A stretch of 64,000 nt of DNA from Thalassotalea sediminis (GCF_030295915.1 NZ_AP027361.1:1798001-1862000); one strand, 5' to 3'. Shown: positions 30,001 to 39,820, counted from the first letter of the stretch. Notes: generated by a model not told the origin, from the sequence alone. Made by a program: numbers and translations.

Positions 30001-30468
30001 ATGAATAAAGTAAGCGAGCATCATTGGTTAATATTTGAACTGTTAAGTTAATTGTAGTGCATTCAACTTGAATTGCTAGATAAATTTCTATAAATTTATA
30101 AATCATTGTATTTAATAGTTTTTATTGATTTTTTTATCGTATTAGTGCACAAGTTACCCTTTTGTTCTTAACGGGCTAGTCACATGTTATGCACAGAGTT
30201 ATTCAGCATGTAAGTGTACTCATTTCTGGCGTGCTCAAGCCGACGTTACATTAAGTGTTATTGAGAAGGGCAGACAATATCTTGTATAAACAACATTTTA
30301 GTTTTTATAGTTGCTTTATACAATTACGCTGCTAAATCTTATACGATGAATGTGTCACGCTTTGGTATAAATCTAGATAATGTTTTCGGCATTAAAAATT
30401 AATGGGATACCTCTTTTTGGCGTTTGTGTTTTTATGTTGTGCGTGACTGATTCACAGATTTAAATCTG

Positions 30469-31341
30469 TTAATTTAACATCAGCTTTAAATTATCTTTAT
30501 AACGCCTAGAGAGGGTAAGTACTTTACCTGAGTGCATCTTAACTTCACTATCGCCACTACTTAGGGGCGTTATAGATTCAATAGCATCTAGTTTTACAGC
30601 GTTAGAACGGTGAATTCGACAAAATCCTTTTGTCTCAAGCTGCTGAGTTAACCGGGTTAATGTTGAACGTAATGGATACACGCGGTCGCCAATGTATAAA
30701 TTGACGTAATTACCAGAAGACTCCATCCATTCGATACTTTCAACATTAATTATGAATTCTTTTCCTAGTTTTTTGACAATTAATCTGTCAATACTTGCCG
30801 GTGTTACTTGATTTGTTGCCAACGCTTCGCCCTCTTGAATTGGGTTAGCTTCGCCTTGTAACCGACTAATAATAAAACGGTATGCATGTATTAATACGAC
30901 AAAAAATATAAAAGACCACAAATCTTTTCTATATTCGTAAAGCATTTCAAAGCCAATATTACCAAAATCATAATATCTTGATTGCGTGAAATAAACGATT
31001 TTACGCATGCCGACCATTAAACCGACATGTAGTACTGAAAATAGCGTAGCAGCACCAAAATAAACAAATAGTGTTTGTTTTAGACGTTGCCAACTAAGCG
31101 GCACTTTATTTAATAATTTGACAATGAAAGGGAATAACAACAGTGAGCTTATAGCACTCGAGTATTCCCATACAAAGGGCTCCCAAAGTAAGAACGACAT
31201 TTGCTCACCATTACGTTGCGCTTCCATAATGGCGGATGTCGCTAAAATAGTCGCATTGATAAAAAAATAACAAAGTAATAAGAAAACTTCGTAAGCAAAC
31301 TTATTTCGCTGATAGTGCTGCAATTTACCCAAGGTAACCAC
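30469..31341 (-). CDS. Membrane-bound LytTR transcriptional regulator
   Basis: 290-aa protein with four hydrophobic segments in the first ~160 residues (about 17-36, 62-77, 91-112, 140-157) and a C-terminal LytTR DNA-binding domain (about 185-288). The latter shows IEWMESSGNYVNLYIGD, FCRIHRSNAVKLDAI and LTLSRRYKDNLK. There is no receiver domain, so it is a one-component membrane regulator; the signal is unknown. It is divergent from the acyltransferase at 31478 across 136 bp, which makes that gene a likely target. The lack of a two-component partner nearby is normal for this class. Confidence 0.88.
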   Translation of the reverse strand: MVTLGKLQHYQRNKFAYEVFLLLCYFFINATILATSAIMEAQRNGEQMSFLLWEPFVWEYSSAISSLLLFPFIVKLLNKVPLSWQRLKQTLFVYFGAATLFSVLHVGLMVGMRKIVYFTQSRYYDFGNIGFEMLYEYRKDLWSFIFFVVLIHAYRFIISRLQGEANPIQEGEALATNQVTPASIDRLIVKKLGKEFIINVESIEWMESSGNYVNLYIGDRVYPLRSTLTRLTQQLETKGFCRIHRSNAVKLDAIESITPLSSGDSEVKMHSGKVLTLSRRYKDNLKLMLN

Positions 31342-31421
31342 GTCTCCCGTTCAAAATATGTTTATCCCTGTAATCCACCGCTTATCCCTACTTACTGTTA
31401 ATTAAGCACTTTACACTATCT

Positions 31422-31441
31422 TTGTGGTGTACATTCCACAA
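31422..31441. promoter_or_regulatory. Inverted repeat in the LytTR/acyltransferase divergent region
   Basis: TTGTGG and CCACAA are exact reverse complements separated by 8 bp, placed 37 bp before the acyltransferase start. A dimeric regulator could bind here. It does not resemble the direct-repeat pattern usual for LytTR proteins, so the binder is unknown. Confidence 0.4.
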
Positions 31442-31477
31442 GATATCAATCTTTTAATGTAAGAGAACGATGGTAAC

Positions 31478-32758
31478 GTGTTTAGTGTATTTTTAAAATA
31501 TTTTAGTGAATCGCAGGTCTTTAAACCTGATGACATTTCAAACATGCCAACTCGAAGGTTAGATTTAGATTGGTTACGCATTGTATTATTTGGCTTATTA
31601 ATTTTGCACCATATTGGTATGTTCTATGTGGCCAATTGGGGCTTTCATGCAAAAAGCCAATACCGCTATGAATGGTTAGAAAGTCTCATGTTACTGGTAG
31701 AGCCGTGGCGAATGCCTGCTATCTGGATAATTTCTGGTATTGCCATACGATTTGTTTTAGCGAAAGTGTCCATCGTACGGTTTGTTTCCTTGCGCACCTT
31801 AAGGTTATTGCTTCCATTAGCTTTTGGGATCTTTATTATCGTGCCACCTCAACTTTTTATAGAAATGACAGCTAATGGTGATATCAGCATGAACTACTGG
31901 CAGTTTATGCAAGCATTTTATAACGAACAATCAACAATTTTTGAAAACTATCAAGCTGGTATATGGCCACATATTGATGTTAACCATCTATGGTACCTGC
32001 GATCTCTATGGTATTACTCGCTGTATTTGGTGATATTATTACCACTATTAAACAGTAAGCTTTTAGTCGCTATTAAAACATGGTTAGGCAATAGTCATGG
32101 TATATTTACAATTTCATTGTTAATCATACTGGTATTTAGTATTCAGTTAATATGGATCACAGGTGAGACAAGATACCCGATTGGTTTTTTGTTTTTATTA
32201 TTAGGTTATTTGCTCGGTTGGCAACGTACATTTTGGCGAAAATTGCATCTTAATTTAACGCCTTTATCTGTTTGCTACATAATAATTTCAATGTGCTTTT
32301 TAGTACTGTACAACGTGTATTACCTTGAAATTATCAAAGGAAGAAGTATTCCACTTGTATTTGAAGTTTTGAGTTTATTTTTATACAGCGCAATGCGTGT
32401 GTTTGGCGTATTATTAATCCTTTCATTAGGGTATTGTTTTTTACGTACTCGATCATCAAAATTAACGTACTTTAACGAGGCAGTATATCCACTATATATT
32501 TTGCATCAGACCGTCATTTTACTTGTAGGTTATTATTTAACTCAATTATCCTTAGGCGGTGCGATTGAGGCGCTAATACTTATAATGTCTACAGTAATAG
32601 TGTGTTTTGCTTTATTTGAGGTGATCAGGCGTGTTGACATTATACGACCATTTTTCGGTTTAAAAATGCAAAAACAGTATCAAAAAAATACGAGATTCCT
32701 TGGCTATTGTGCTGGTATTTTATTAGTTAGCCCATTAGTGCTCCAGCTCATCTTTTAA
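31478..32758 (+). CDS. Acyltransferase family 3 membrane protein
   Basis: 426-aa multi-pass membrane protein of the acyltransferase-3 family (OpgC/OatA relatives). It has about ten hydrophobic segments and the N-terminal signature RLDLDWLRIVLFGLLILHH, with the catalytic-type histidine pair region and PWRMPAIWIISG. Such proteins transfer acetyl or succinyl groups to periplasmic glucans, LPS or other glycans; the substrate here is unknown. The frame starts at GTG 31478; an internal ATG at 31544 (MPTRRLDLDW) is an alternative and no ribosome binding site settles it. It is divergent from the LytTR regulator. Confidence 0.85.
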   Translation: MFSVFLKYFSESQVFKPDDISNMPTRRLDLDWLRIVLFGLLILHHIGMFYVANWGFHAKSQYRYEWLESLMLLVEPWRMPAIWIISGIAIRFVLAKVSIVRFVSLRTLRLLLPLAFGIFIIVPPQLFIEMTANGDISMNYWQFMQAFYNEQSTIFENYQAGIWPHIDVNHLWYLRSLWYYSLYLVILLPLLNSKLLVAIKTWLGNSHGIFTISLLIILVFSIQLIWITGETRYPIGFLFLLLGYLLGWQRTFWRKLHLNLTPLSVCYIIISMCFLVLYNVYYLEIIKGRSIPLVFEVLSLFLYSAMRVFGVLLILSLGYCFLRTRSSKLTYFNEAVYPLYILHQTVILLVGYYLTQLSLGGAIEALILIMSTVIVCFALFEVIRRVDIIRPFFGLKMQKQYQKNTRFLGYCAGILLVSPLVLQLIF

Positions 32759-32875
32759 CATGTACTTGTCGTATCAACGATAGATTGATGCGACGTTATG
32801 CGATACATGAACCTCTACAATGATTTAGCGTTATATTACGATATAGCGCTAAAATTTCTTGCTATTAGACTAAAG

Positions 32876-32883
32876 TGTCGACA
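32876..32883. promoter_or_regulatory. Upstream GntR-type operator
   Basis: The core TGTCGACA continues as AATTA and matches the core of the palindrome at 32948-32959. It lies 19 bp before the -35 and exactly 73 bp (about seven helical turns) from the second site. Confidence 0.6.
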
Positions 32884-32901
32884 ATTAATATGGCTGTACA
32901 C

Positions 32902-32929
32902 TTGAAATAGTTTGTATATACGTTATCAT
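32902..32929 (+). promoter_or_regulatory. Promoter of the prp operon
   Basis: TTGAAA (32902-32907), a 16-bp spacer and TATCAT (32924-32929) are present. The predicted start is near 32936, between the two operator copies and 26 bp before the regulator ATG. Confidence 0.6.
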
Positions 32930-32947
32930 CCTGACATTCATTTAAAG

Positions 32948-32959
32948 ATTGTCGACAAT
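32948..32959. promoter_or_regulatory. Proximal GntR-type operator
   Basis: The perfect 12-bp palindrome ATTGTCGACAAT ends 2 bp before the regulator start codon. This form is typical of FCD-subfamily GntR operators and suggests autoregulation. Confidence 0.72.
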
Positions 32960-32961
32960 TT

Positions 32962-33648
32962 ATGCCAAACAATAACCCAACACATCGACAAGCCATCACA
33001 ACGGCAGATAAAGTTTTTCAACAATTACAATTTGCCATTGTTGAAGGTGAGATTGTCGCTGGTAGTAAAATTAGTGAACCTGAATTAGCAAAACGCTTTG
33101 ATGTAAGTAGGGCTACACTCAGGGAGGCATTAAATCGCTTAGAAAAATGTCACTTAATTGAGCGTAAACCCAATGTTGGAGCTCGCGTTGTGGAGTGCAC
33201 GATCGTTGGCTTATTAGAAATTTACCAAGTACGAGAAGCACTCGAAGGAATGGCTTGTCGATTAGCAGCAGAAAATATGACAAAAGATGAAATTGTCGAC
33301 ATGCAAGCTATGCTTGATATGCACGCGAAATCACAGGCACTAAAAGACGGCATTGCTTATTATCAAGAAGAAGGTGATCTTGATTTTCATTATAAGGTCA
33401 TCTTAGCAAGCCATAATCGGCAGTTAATCGACTTGCTTTGTGGTCAACTATACCACTTGGTGCGTATGTATCGAATTCAGTTTGGTATGAATAGCCCAAG
33501 GGCGACCAAAGCCTTTAATGAGCACGCAAATATATTACAAGCCATTATTGATGGTGATGGCGAATTAGCAGAAATGTTGATGCGAAGACACATCGGCGCA
33601 TCACGTAGGAATATCGAAGAAAAAATAAAGCAATTAGCAAAGACATAA
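32962..33648 (+). CDS. GntR-family (FCD) regulator of the methylcitrate operon
   Basis: 228-aa transcription regulator. An N-terminal winged helix-turn-helix (about 15-80) shows [31 protein letters not shown]-terminal all-helical FCD ligand domain (about 90-220) has LDFHYKVI, a metal-site-type histidine region. It heads the prp operon, 29 bp before prpB. The two palindromic operators at its promoter point to autoregulation and control of propionate catabolism; the ligand is probably 2-methylcitrate or a related compound (inferred). It corresponds in position to the GntR regulator called PrpQ in comparative-genomics work on Alteromonadales, but I assign no symbol from sequence alone. Confidence 0.9.
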   Translation: MPNNNPTHRQAITTADKVFQQLQFAIVEGEIVAGSKISEPELAKRFDVSRATLREALNRLEKCHLIERKPNVGARVVECTIVGLLEIYQVREALEGMACRLAAENMTKDEIVDMQAMLDMHAKSQALKDGIAYYQEEGDLDFHYKVILASHNRQLIDLLCGQLYHLVRMYRIQFGMNSPRATKAFNEHANILQAIIDGDGELAEMLMRRHIGASRRNIEEKIKQLAKT

Positions 33649-33677
33649 TTCATACATTAGCAAGTGAGGAGCTCACG

Positions 33678-34568
33678 ATGTCTACTACATTATCACCTGG
33701 CGCTAAATTTCGTCAGGCAATTAAAAATAATAAACCTTTACAAGTGGTAGGTACAATAAATGCCTATTGCGCCATGATGGCTGAACAATTGGGTCATCAA
33801 GCAATTTATTTATCAGGTGGTGGTGTGGCAAACGCATCTTATGGTTTACCTGATTTAGGAATGACATCATTAAATGACGTGATTGTTGACGTTCAACGCA
33901 TTACTGCTGCATCAAGTTTGCCTTTATTGGTTGATATCGACACAGGTTGGGGCGGAGCATTTAACATTGCCAAAACGATTAGAGACATGGAAAAGGCGGG
34001 CGCGGCAGCTGTACATCTAGAAGACCAAGTTGCGCAAAAACGTTGTGGCCATCGCCCAAATAAAGAAATTGTCTCAACAGAAGAAATGGTCGACCGTATC
34101 AAGGCTGCAGTTGATGCCCGTACAGATAAAGACTTCTTTATCATGGCGCGAACAGATGCGTTTGCCCAAGAAGGTCTAGAAAAAGCACTTGAACGTGCTA
34201 AAGCTTATGTTGCTGCAGGTGCAGATGGCATTTTTGCAGAAGCCGTGAAAACAGAAGAACATTATCGTGCCTTTACTGAAGCGTTAGATGTGCCGGTATT
34301 AGCAAATATTACTGAATTTGGCCAAACAGAATTATGGAACAAAGAACAATTAGGTGAGTGGGGTTGTGCTTTGGTGTTGTATCCATTATCTGCGTTTAGA
34401 GCGATGAACAAAGCCGCAGAATCTGTTTATAAAACATTGCTATCTGATGGCGATCAAAAGGCTGAGATTGATAACATGCAAACACGAATGGAGTTGTATG
34501 ATTACCTTGGCTATCACGAGTATGAAAAGAAACTCGATTCATTATTTGCTGAAGGTAAGAACAAATAA
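33678..34568 (+). CDS. prpB: 2-methylisocitrate lyase
   Basis: Cleaves 2-methylisocitrate to pyruvate and succinate, the last step of the methylcitrate cycle; 296 aa. It is a member of the isocitrate lyase/PEP mutase superfamily. The catalytic-loop signature KRCGH is in [13 protein letters not shown] near residue 120. The metal-binding DIDTGWGG is near 90, and [18 protein letters not shown] is typical of PrpB. A ribosome binding site (GAGGAG) precedes the ATG. It is in an operon with the GntR gene and prpC. Confidence 0.97.
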   Translation: MSTTLSPGAKFRQAIKNNKPLQVVGTINAYCAMMAEQLGHQAIYLSGGGVANASYGLPDLGMTSLNDVIVDVQRITAASSLPLLVDIDTGWGGAFNIAKTIRDMEKAGAAAVHLEDQVAQKRCGHRPNKEIVSTEEMVDRIKAAVDARTDKDFFIMARTDAFAQEGLEKALERAKAYVAAGADGIFAEAVKTEEHYRAFTEALDVPVLANITEFGQTELWNKEQLGEWGCALVLYPLSAFRAMNKAAESVYKTLLSDGDQKAEIDNMQTRMELYDYLGYHEYEKKLDSLFAEGKNK

Positions 34569-34621
34569 TTTAATAAAATTAAAATAAGTACACAGCACCA
34601 AAAGAAAAGTGAGGAAAGAAT

Positions 34622-35749
34622 ATGACTGATAAGAAACTAAGTGGCGCTGGTCTGCGCGGACAAAGCGCTGGTGAAACAGCATTATGCACCGTTGGTAAAA
34701 CAGGGGCAGGATTAACGTACCGTGGCTATGACATTAATGATCTTGCTGCAAATGCGCAATTTGAAGAAGTTGCCTACTTATTACTATACGGTAAATTACC
34801 TAACCAAACACAGTTAACAAATTATAAAGCAAGATTAAAAGGTTTTCGTGCTTTACCAGACGCTTTAAAAGCGGCGTTAGAATTAATCCCAGCATCAGCT
34901 CACCCAATGGATGTAATGAGAACCGGTTGTTCTATGTTGGGGAACCTTGAAACAGAAAATAGCTTTGATGAACAGTTAGATCATATCGATCGATTGTTAG
35001 CAATTTTCCCAGGGTTAATTAACTATTGGTATAACTTTAGTCATAACGGCATTCGTGTTGATGTAGAAACAGAAGCCGACTCAATTGCTGAACAATTTTT
35101 ATGGACGCTTCACAATAAAAAACCTGAACCAATGCATGTTGATGTTATGCATGCATCGTTAATTTTATACGCAGAGCATGAGTTTAATGCGTCGACGTTT
35201 ACGGCACGTGTTTGTGCGTCAACGCTTTCTGACATCCATAGCTGTGTAACAGGTGCGATTGGTTCATTAAGGGGGCCATTACATGGCGGTGCAAATGAAG
35301 CTGCTATGGATATGATCGAACAATGGCAATCAGCAGATGAAGCTGAAGACGCTATTATGGGTATGCTTGCACGTAAAGATAAAATTATGGGCTTTGGTCA
35401 TGCCGTATATCGTGAATCAGATCCACGTAATGCCATTATTAAAACGTGGTCTGAAAAATTAGCAAAGCTTAATGGAGATACGCGCCTTTACGATGTATCA
35501 GAACGGTGTGAAGCGGTAATGTGGCGAGAGAAAAAGCTTTTTTGTAATGCAGATTTTTTCCATGCTTCAGCCTACAATTATATGGGTATTCCTACGAAGC
35601 TGTTTACACCAATATTTGTTTGTTCACGTGTTTCTGGCTGGACAGCGCACGTAATGGAGCAACGCGAAAATAATCGTATTATTCGCCCATCGGCTGATTA
35701 TACAGGCCCAGAATCGATGCCATGGGTTGCTATAGCAGACCGCGATTAA
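34622..35749 (+). CDS. prpC: 2-methylcitrate synthase
   Basis: Condenses propionyl-CoA with oxaloacetate; 375 aa, short citrate synthase type. Active-site motifs are LRGPLHGGANEAAMDM (histidine), MGFGHAVYRESDPRNAI (histidine) and NADFFHASAYNYMGIP (aspartate). The terminal RPSADYTGPESMPWV is typical of PrpC. GAGGAA lies 8 nt before the ATG. It lies between prpB and acnD. Some citrate synthase side activity is common in the family. Confidence 0.96.
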   Translation: MTDKKLSGAGLRGQSAGETALCTVGKTGAGLTYRGYDINDLAANAQFEEVAYLLLYGKLPNQTQLTNYKARLKGFRALPDALKAALELIPASAHPMDVMRTGCSMLGNLETENSFDEQLDHIDRLLAIFPGLINYWYNFSHNGIRVDVETEADSIAEQFLWTLHNKKPEPMHVDVMHASLILYAEHEFNASTFTARVCASTLSDIHSCVTGAIGSLRGPLHGGANEAAMDMIEQWQSADEAEDAIMGMLARKDKIMGFGHAVYRESDPRNAIIKTWSEKLAKLNGDTRLYDVSERCEAVMWREKKLFCNADFFHASAYNYMGIPTKLFTPIFVCSRVSGWTAHVMEQRENNRIIRPSADYTGPESMPWVAIADRD

Positions 35750-35777
35750 TTGCATTGCTTACATATGTTTAATTTAT

Positions 35778-35799
35778 ATGGCAGCTAACGTGCTGCCAT
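35778..35799 (+). repeat. Intercistronic hairpin between prpC and acnD
   Basis: A perfect 8-bp stem ATGGCAGC / GCTGCCAT with a 6-nt loop is present. No T-run follows, so it is more likely an mRNA-stability element than a terminator. Confidence 0.55.
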
Positions 35800-35821
35800 T
35801 GCTAATTTTGTGGACCATGTT

Positions 35822-38440
35822 ATGAACTACGAATACCGCAAACCTTTACCCGATTTTTCTTTGTCGGGAGTTCCAATTGATTTCTTTGATACGCGAGCTG
35901 CTGTAGAAGCAATTAAGCCAGGTAGCTATGCAACTCTACCTTATACTGCTCGTGTATTAGCAGAGCAACTTGTACGTAAATGTGATCCGAATTCACTACA
36001 AGATGCGTTATCGCAAATCGTGAATGGTAAAAGAGACCTAGACTTTCCATGGTATCCAGCACGTGTTGTTTGTCATGATATATTAGGGCAAACCGCATTA
36101 GTGGATCTTGCAGGTCTTCGCGATGCTATTGCAGAGCAAGGTGGAGATCCAGCAAAAGTCAACCCAGTGGTGCCAACACAATTAATTGTAGATCACTCGC
36201 TTGCGGTTGAAGCAGCAGGGTTTGACCCAGACGCTTTCGAGAAAAATCGCGCTATTGAAGATCGACGAAATGAAGATCGCTTTCACTTTATCGAATGGAC
36301 CAAAACGGCCTTTAAAAATGTTGATGTGATTCCTGCGGGTAATGGCATTATGCATCAAATTAATCTCGAAAAAATGTCACCTGTTATTCAGTTAAGAGAT
36401 GGTGTCGCATTTCCTGATACTTGCGTTGGCACCGATTCTCACACTCCGCATGTAGATGCTTTAGGGGTTATAGCAATTGGTGTTGGCGGTTTAGAGGCTG
36501 AAACTGTCATGCTAGGTCGACCATCTATGATGCGATTGCCAGATATTGTCGGTGTAAATCTAGTTGGGCAACGACAACCAGGTATTACAGCGACCGATAT
36601 TGTTTTAGCAATCACTGAATTTCTTAGAAATGAAAAAGTGGTTGGGGCTTATTTAGAGTTTTTTGGTGATGGCGCACGTAGCTTGTCTATTGGCGATCGC
36701 GCTACGATTTCTAATATGACGCCAGAATATGGCGCATCAGCTGGCATGTTTTACATTGATGAGCAAACGATAGATTACCTCAAAATAACAGGTAGAGAGC
36801 CAGAGCAAGTAGCGCTTGTTGAAACTTATGCGAAACATACTGGTTTATGGGCTGATGATCTAAAAGATGCACATTATGAGCGTGTATTAACCTTTGATTT
36901 ATCATCTGTAGGGCGTAATATGGCGGGTCCCTCTAATCCTCATCGCCGATTAGCTACATCTGATCTTTCTTCAAAAAATATTGCGAAAAATCTAGCTGAT
37001 TGCCAAGCACAAGAAGCTAAAGGCGAAATGCCTGACGGTGCCGTAATTATTGCCGCTATTACCTCTTGTACTAATACTTCTAACCCAAGGAATGTTGTTG
37101 CCGCTGGTCTAGTTGCAAAGCGCGCTAATGAACTTGGATTAGTACGTAAACCTTGGGTTAAAACTTCCTTTGCACCTGGTTCTAAAGTTGCGAAACTTTA
37201 TTTGGAAGAAGCAGGATTGTTGACGGAATTAGAAAAACTTGGTTTTGGTATTGTTGCCTATGCATGTACAACGTGTAACGGCATGTCTGGTGCATTAGCG
37301 CCAGATATTCAGCAAGAGATTATCGATAAGGATTTATATGCTACAGCAGTATTGTCAGGTAATCGTAATTTTGATGGTCGTATTCACCCTTATGCGAAAC
37401 AAGCTTTCTTAGCATCGCCACCTTTAGTTGTTGCTTATGCGATTGCTGGCACCATGCGTTTTGACATTGAGCAAGATATTTTAGGGACAGATAACGCTGG
37501 TAATAGCATTACCTTAAAAGACCTATGGCCAACGGATGAAGAGATTGACGATATTGTAAATCGTTGTGTAAAACCGGAACAGTTTAAAAAGATTTATACA
37601 CCAATGTTTGATTTAGGCTCTTTCGAACCAGCGAAAAGCCCACTTTACGATTGGCGAGAAATGTCTACCTACATAAGACGTCCGCCTTATTGGGAAGGTG
37701 CATTAGCTGGCGAGCGAACCATGAAAGGCATGCGTCCACTTGCAGTATTAGGTGATAACATTACTACGGACCATTTATCTCCCTCTAATGCCATTATGTT
37801 AGATAGTGCAGCGGGTGCTTACCTCGATAAAATGGGGTTGCCTGAAGAAGATTTTAACTCCTATGCTACACATCGCGGTGATCATTTAACGGCACAGCGA
37901 GCAACATTTGCAAATCCAAAATTATTTAATGAAATGGTTTGTGATGATAACGGTGACGTAATACAAGGATCACTCGCTCGAATAGAACCTGAGGGTGTTC
38001 AAAGCCGCATGTGGGAAGCAATCGAAACCTACATGAAACGTAAACAACCGTTAATTATTATTGCAGGCGCTGATTACGGTCAAGGTTCCTCAAGGGATTG
38101 GGCTGCTAAAGGGGTTAGACTTGCAGGCGTAGAAGTCATTGTTGCAGAAGGTTTTGAACGAATTCATCGCACGAACTTAATTGGTATGGGTGTATTGCCA
38201 CTTGAGTTTACCAATGGCGAAACGCGTAAAACATATGGTATTGATGGTACAGAAACCTTTGATGTTAAAGGGGAAACTTCAGCTGGTGGCAATATGATCG
38301 TTATCATGCACAGAACCAATGGCGAGCAAGTTGAAATACCAGTTAAATGTCGTCTAGATACTGCGGAAGAAGTAACTGTTCATCGTGCTGGTGGCGTACT
38401 ACAAAAGTTTGCTAATGACTTTTTAGAATCTAATACGTAG
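35822..38440 (+). CDS. acnD: Fe/S-dependent 2-methylisocitrate dehydratase AcnD
   Basis: Aconitase-like enzyme, 872 aa from the start chosen. It dehydrates 2-methylcitrate and works with PrpF, replacing the cofactor-free PrpD. The 4Fe-4S cysteines are visible in ITSCTNTSNP and ACTTCNGMSG. The swivelling C-terminal domain carries GADYGQGSSRDWAAKG. The frame is open to a GTG at 35810, but the ATG at 35822 (MNYEYRKPLPDFS) matches the family. A terminator follows, which partly separates it from prpF. Confidence 0.95.
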   Translation: MNYEYRKPLPDFSLSGVPIDFFDTRAAVEAIKPGSYATLPYTARVLAEQLVRKCDPNSLQDALSQIVNGKRDLDFPWYPARVVCHDILGQTALVDLAGLRDAIAEQGGDPAKVNPVVPTQLIVDHSLAVEAAGFDPDAFEKNRAIEDRRNEDRFHFIEWTKTAFKNVDVIPAGNGIMHQINLEKMSPVIQLRDGVAFPDTCVGTDSHTPHVDALGVIAIGVGGLEAETVMLGRPSMMRLPDIVGVNLVGQRQPGITATDIVLAITEFLRNEKVVGAYLEFFGDGARSLSIGDRATISNMTPEYGASAGMFYIDEQTIDYLKITGREPEQVALVETYAKHTGLWADDLKDAHYERVLTFDLSSVGRNMAGPSNPHRRLATSDLSSKNIAKNLADCQAQEAKGEMPDGAVIIAAITSCTNTSNPRNVVAAGLVAKRANELGLVRKPWVKTSFAPGSKVAKLYLEEAGLLTELEKLGFGIVAYACTTCNGMSGALAPDIQQEIIDKDLYATAVLSGNRNFDGRIHPYAKQAFLASPPLVVAYAIAGTMRFDIEQDILGTDNAGNSITLKDLWPTDEEIDDIVNRCVKPEQFKKIYTPMFDLGSFEPAKSPLYDWREMSTYIRRPPYWEGALAGERTMKGMRPLAVLGDNITTDHLSPSNAIMLDSAAGAYLDKMGLPEEDFNSYATHRGDHLTAQRATFANPKLFNEMVCDDNGDVIQGSLARIEPEGVQSRMWEAIETYMKRKQPLIIIAGADYGQGSSRDWAAKGVRLAGVEVIVAEGFERIHRTNLIGMGVLPLEFTNGETRKTYGIDGTETFDVKGETSAGGNMIVIMHRTNGEQVEIPVKCRLDTAEEVTVHRAGGVLQKFANDFLESNT

Positions 38441-38462
38441 TAAAAGATAACAATCCTTGTAG

Positions 38463-38484
38463 AGGCGACTTTGGTCGCCTTTTT
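38463..38484 (+). terminator. Terminator between acnD and prpF
   Basis: The stem AGGCGAC / GTCGCCT with loop TTTG and five Ts lies 22 bp after acnD. It would lower prpF expression relative to acnD unless prpF has its own promoter. Confidence 0.82.
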
Positions 38485-38570
38485 AACAGTTAGTTGAAGA
38501 ACTTTACACACTTCTTCGTTATTTCTTGGGCATATCATTTCGAGGAAGTGCAACGATTATGGAGAACAAT

Positions 38571-39749
38571 ATGTCTTTTCCTGGACAAATCAAAATTCCT
38601 GCTACCTATATGCGTGGTGGCACATCTAAAGGTGTTTTTTTTAATCTACGTGATTTACCTGAAAACTGTCAGGTAGCAGGTAGTGCGAGAGACAACTTAT
38701 TGTTGCGTGTCATTGGTAGCCCTGATCCTTATGGTAAACAAACAGATGGCATGGGCGGTGCGACGTCAAGCACAAGTAAAACTGTTATTCTCGCTAAAGC
38801 AGACAGTTCAGATCATGATGTCGACTATTTGTTTGGTCAAGTCGCTATTGATAAAGCGTTTGTTGATTGGTCAGGAAATTGTGGAAATTTAACAGCTGCA
38901 GTTGGTGCATTTGCTATCTATGCAGGCTTAGTTGATAAGAGTAATATCCCTGAAAACGGTATTTGTACTGTTCGAATTTGGCAGAAAAATATAGGTAAAA
39001 CCATTGTTTCTCATGTGCCTATTACTAATGGACAAGTGCAAGAAACAGGAGACTTTGAACTTGATGGTGTAACGTTTCCAGCGGCAGAAGTACCTGTTGA
39101 GTTTATTGCACCTGTCGACCCTAGTGAAGCAATGTTCCCTACAGGTAACATTATAGATGAACTTGAAGTGCCTGGTATTGGGGTATTACAAGCGACCATG
39201 ATTAATGCAGGTATTCCAACAATTTTTATAAACGCGGAAGAAATAGGTTATACCGGCACAGAGTTGCAGGATGACATTAATAACAATGAACATAAATTGG
39301 CTGATTTTGAAAAAATTCGTGCCTATGGTGCGTTAAAAATGGGGTTGATTACGACCATAGATGAGGCACAAAATAGACAACATACGCCTAAGGTTGCATT
39401 TGTAGGAAAGCCTTTGTCTTATATAGCGTCTAGTGGCAAGCAAATAGCAGCCAATGAAATTGATTTAAATGTGCGGGCATTATCTATGGGTAAATTACAT
39501 CATGCAATGATGGGGACTGCTGCTGTAGCTATAGGTGCAGCAGCGGCAATACCAGGTACGATTGTTAATTTGGCCGCCGGCGGAGGTGATCGTGAAAACG
39601 TAAATTTTGGTCATCCGTCAGGTATGTTAAAAGTTGGCGCGTCTGCAAGCTATACTGATGGATCGTGGTTCATTGAAAAAGCCACGATGAGTAGAAGTGC
39701 ACGCATATTGATGGAAGGTTGGGTAAGGGTGCCATCAGACAGCTTTTAG
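38571..39749 (+). CDS. prpF: 2-methylaconitate isomerase PrpF
   Basis: Proline-racemase-like (DAP epimerase-fold) isomerase needed with AcnD to supply cis-2-methylaconitate; 392 aa from the start chosen. ATYMRGGTSKGVFF, GMGGATSSTSKTVIL and GNCGNLTAAVGAFAI are PrpF signatures. The frame opens at 38526, with ATGs at 38559 and 38571. The one at 38571 (MSFPGQIKIPATYMRGG) has GGAG 6 nt upstream and fits the family start. It is the last gene of the methylcitrate cluster. Confidence 0.95.
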   Translation: MSFPGQIKIPATYMRGGTSKGVFFNLRDLPENCQVAGSARDNLLLRVIGSPDPYGKQTDGMGGATSSTSKTVILAKADSSDHDVDYLFGQVAIDKAFVDWSGNCGNLTAAVGAFAIYAGLVDKSNIPENGICTVRIWQKNIGKTIVSHVPITNGQVQETGDFELDGVTFPAAEVPVEFIAPVDPSEAMFPTGNIIDELEVPGIGVLQATMINAGIPTIFINAEEIGYTGTELQDDINNNEHKLADFEKIRAYGALKMGLITTIDEAQNRQHTPKVAFVGKPLSYIASSGKQIAANEIDLNVRALSMGKLHHAMMGTAAVAIGAAAAIPGTIVNLAAGGGDRENVNFGHPSGMLKVGASASYTDGSWFIEKATMSRSARILMEGWVRVPSDSF

Positions 39750-39780
39750 TTCATTGAATTTTCCGGTTCAAAGCAACCAA

Positions 39781-39820
39781 AAAGAATAGCGGTAATTACT
39801 TTTGATTACAGTTATTCTTT
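39781..39820. terminator. Probable terminator of prpF
   Basis: Two 18-nt arms (39781-39798 and 39803-39820) pair with two wobbles and one mismatch around loop CTTT. The right arm ends in TTTATT. It is 31 bp after the prpF stop. Confidence 0.65.

Larger units (their letters stand above)
29894..30468. other. Intergenic region between tatD and the LytTR gene
   Basis: A 575-bp gap between convergent genes. Its left part holds the minus-strand candidate small RNA (about 29905-30000). The rest (30001-30468) is AT-rich, and I recognise no gene or strong promoter there. Confidence 0.6.

Noticed and set aside
35810..35821. GTG start for acnD
   Set aside because: The ATG four codons later matches the family start better.
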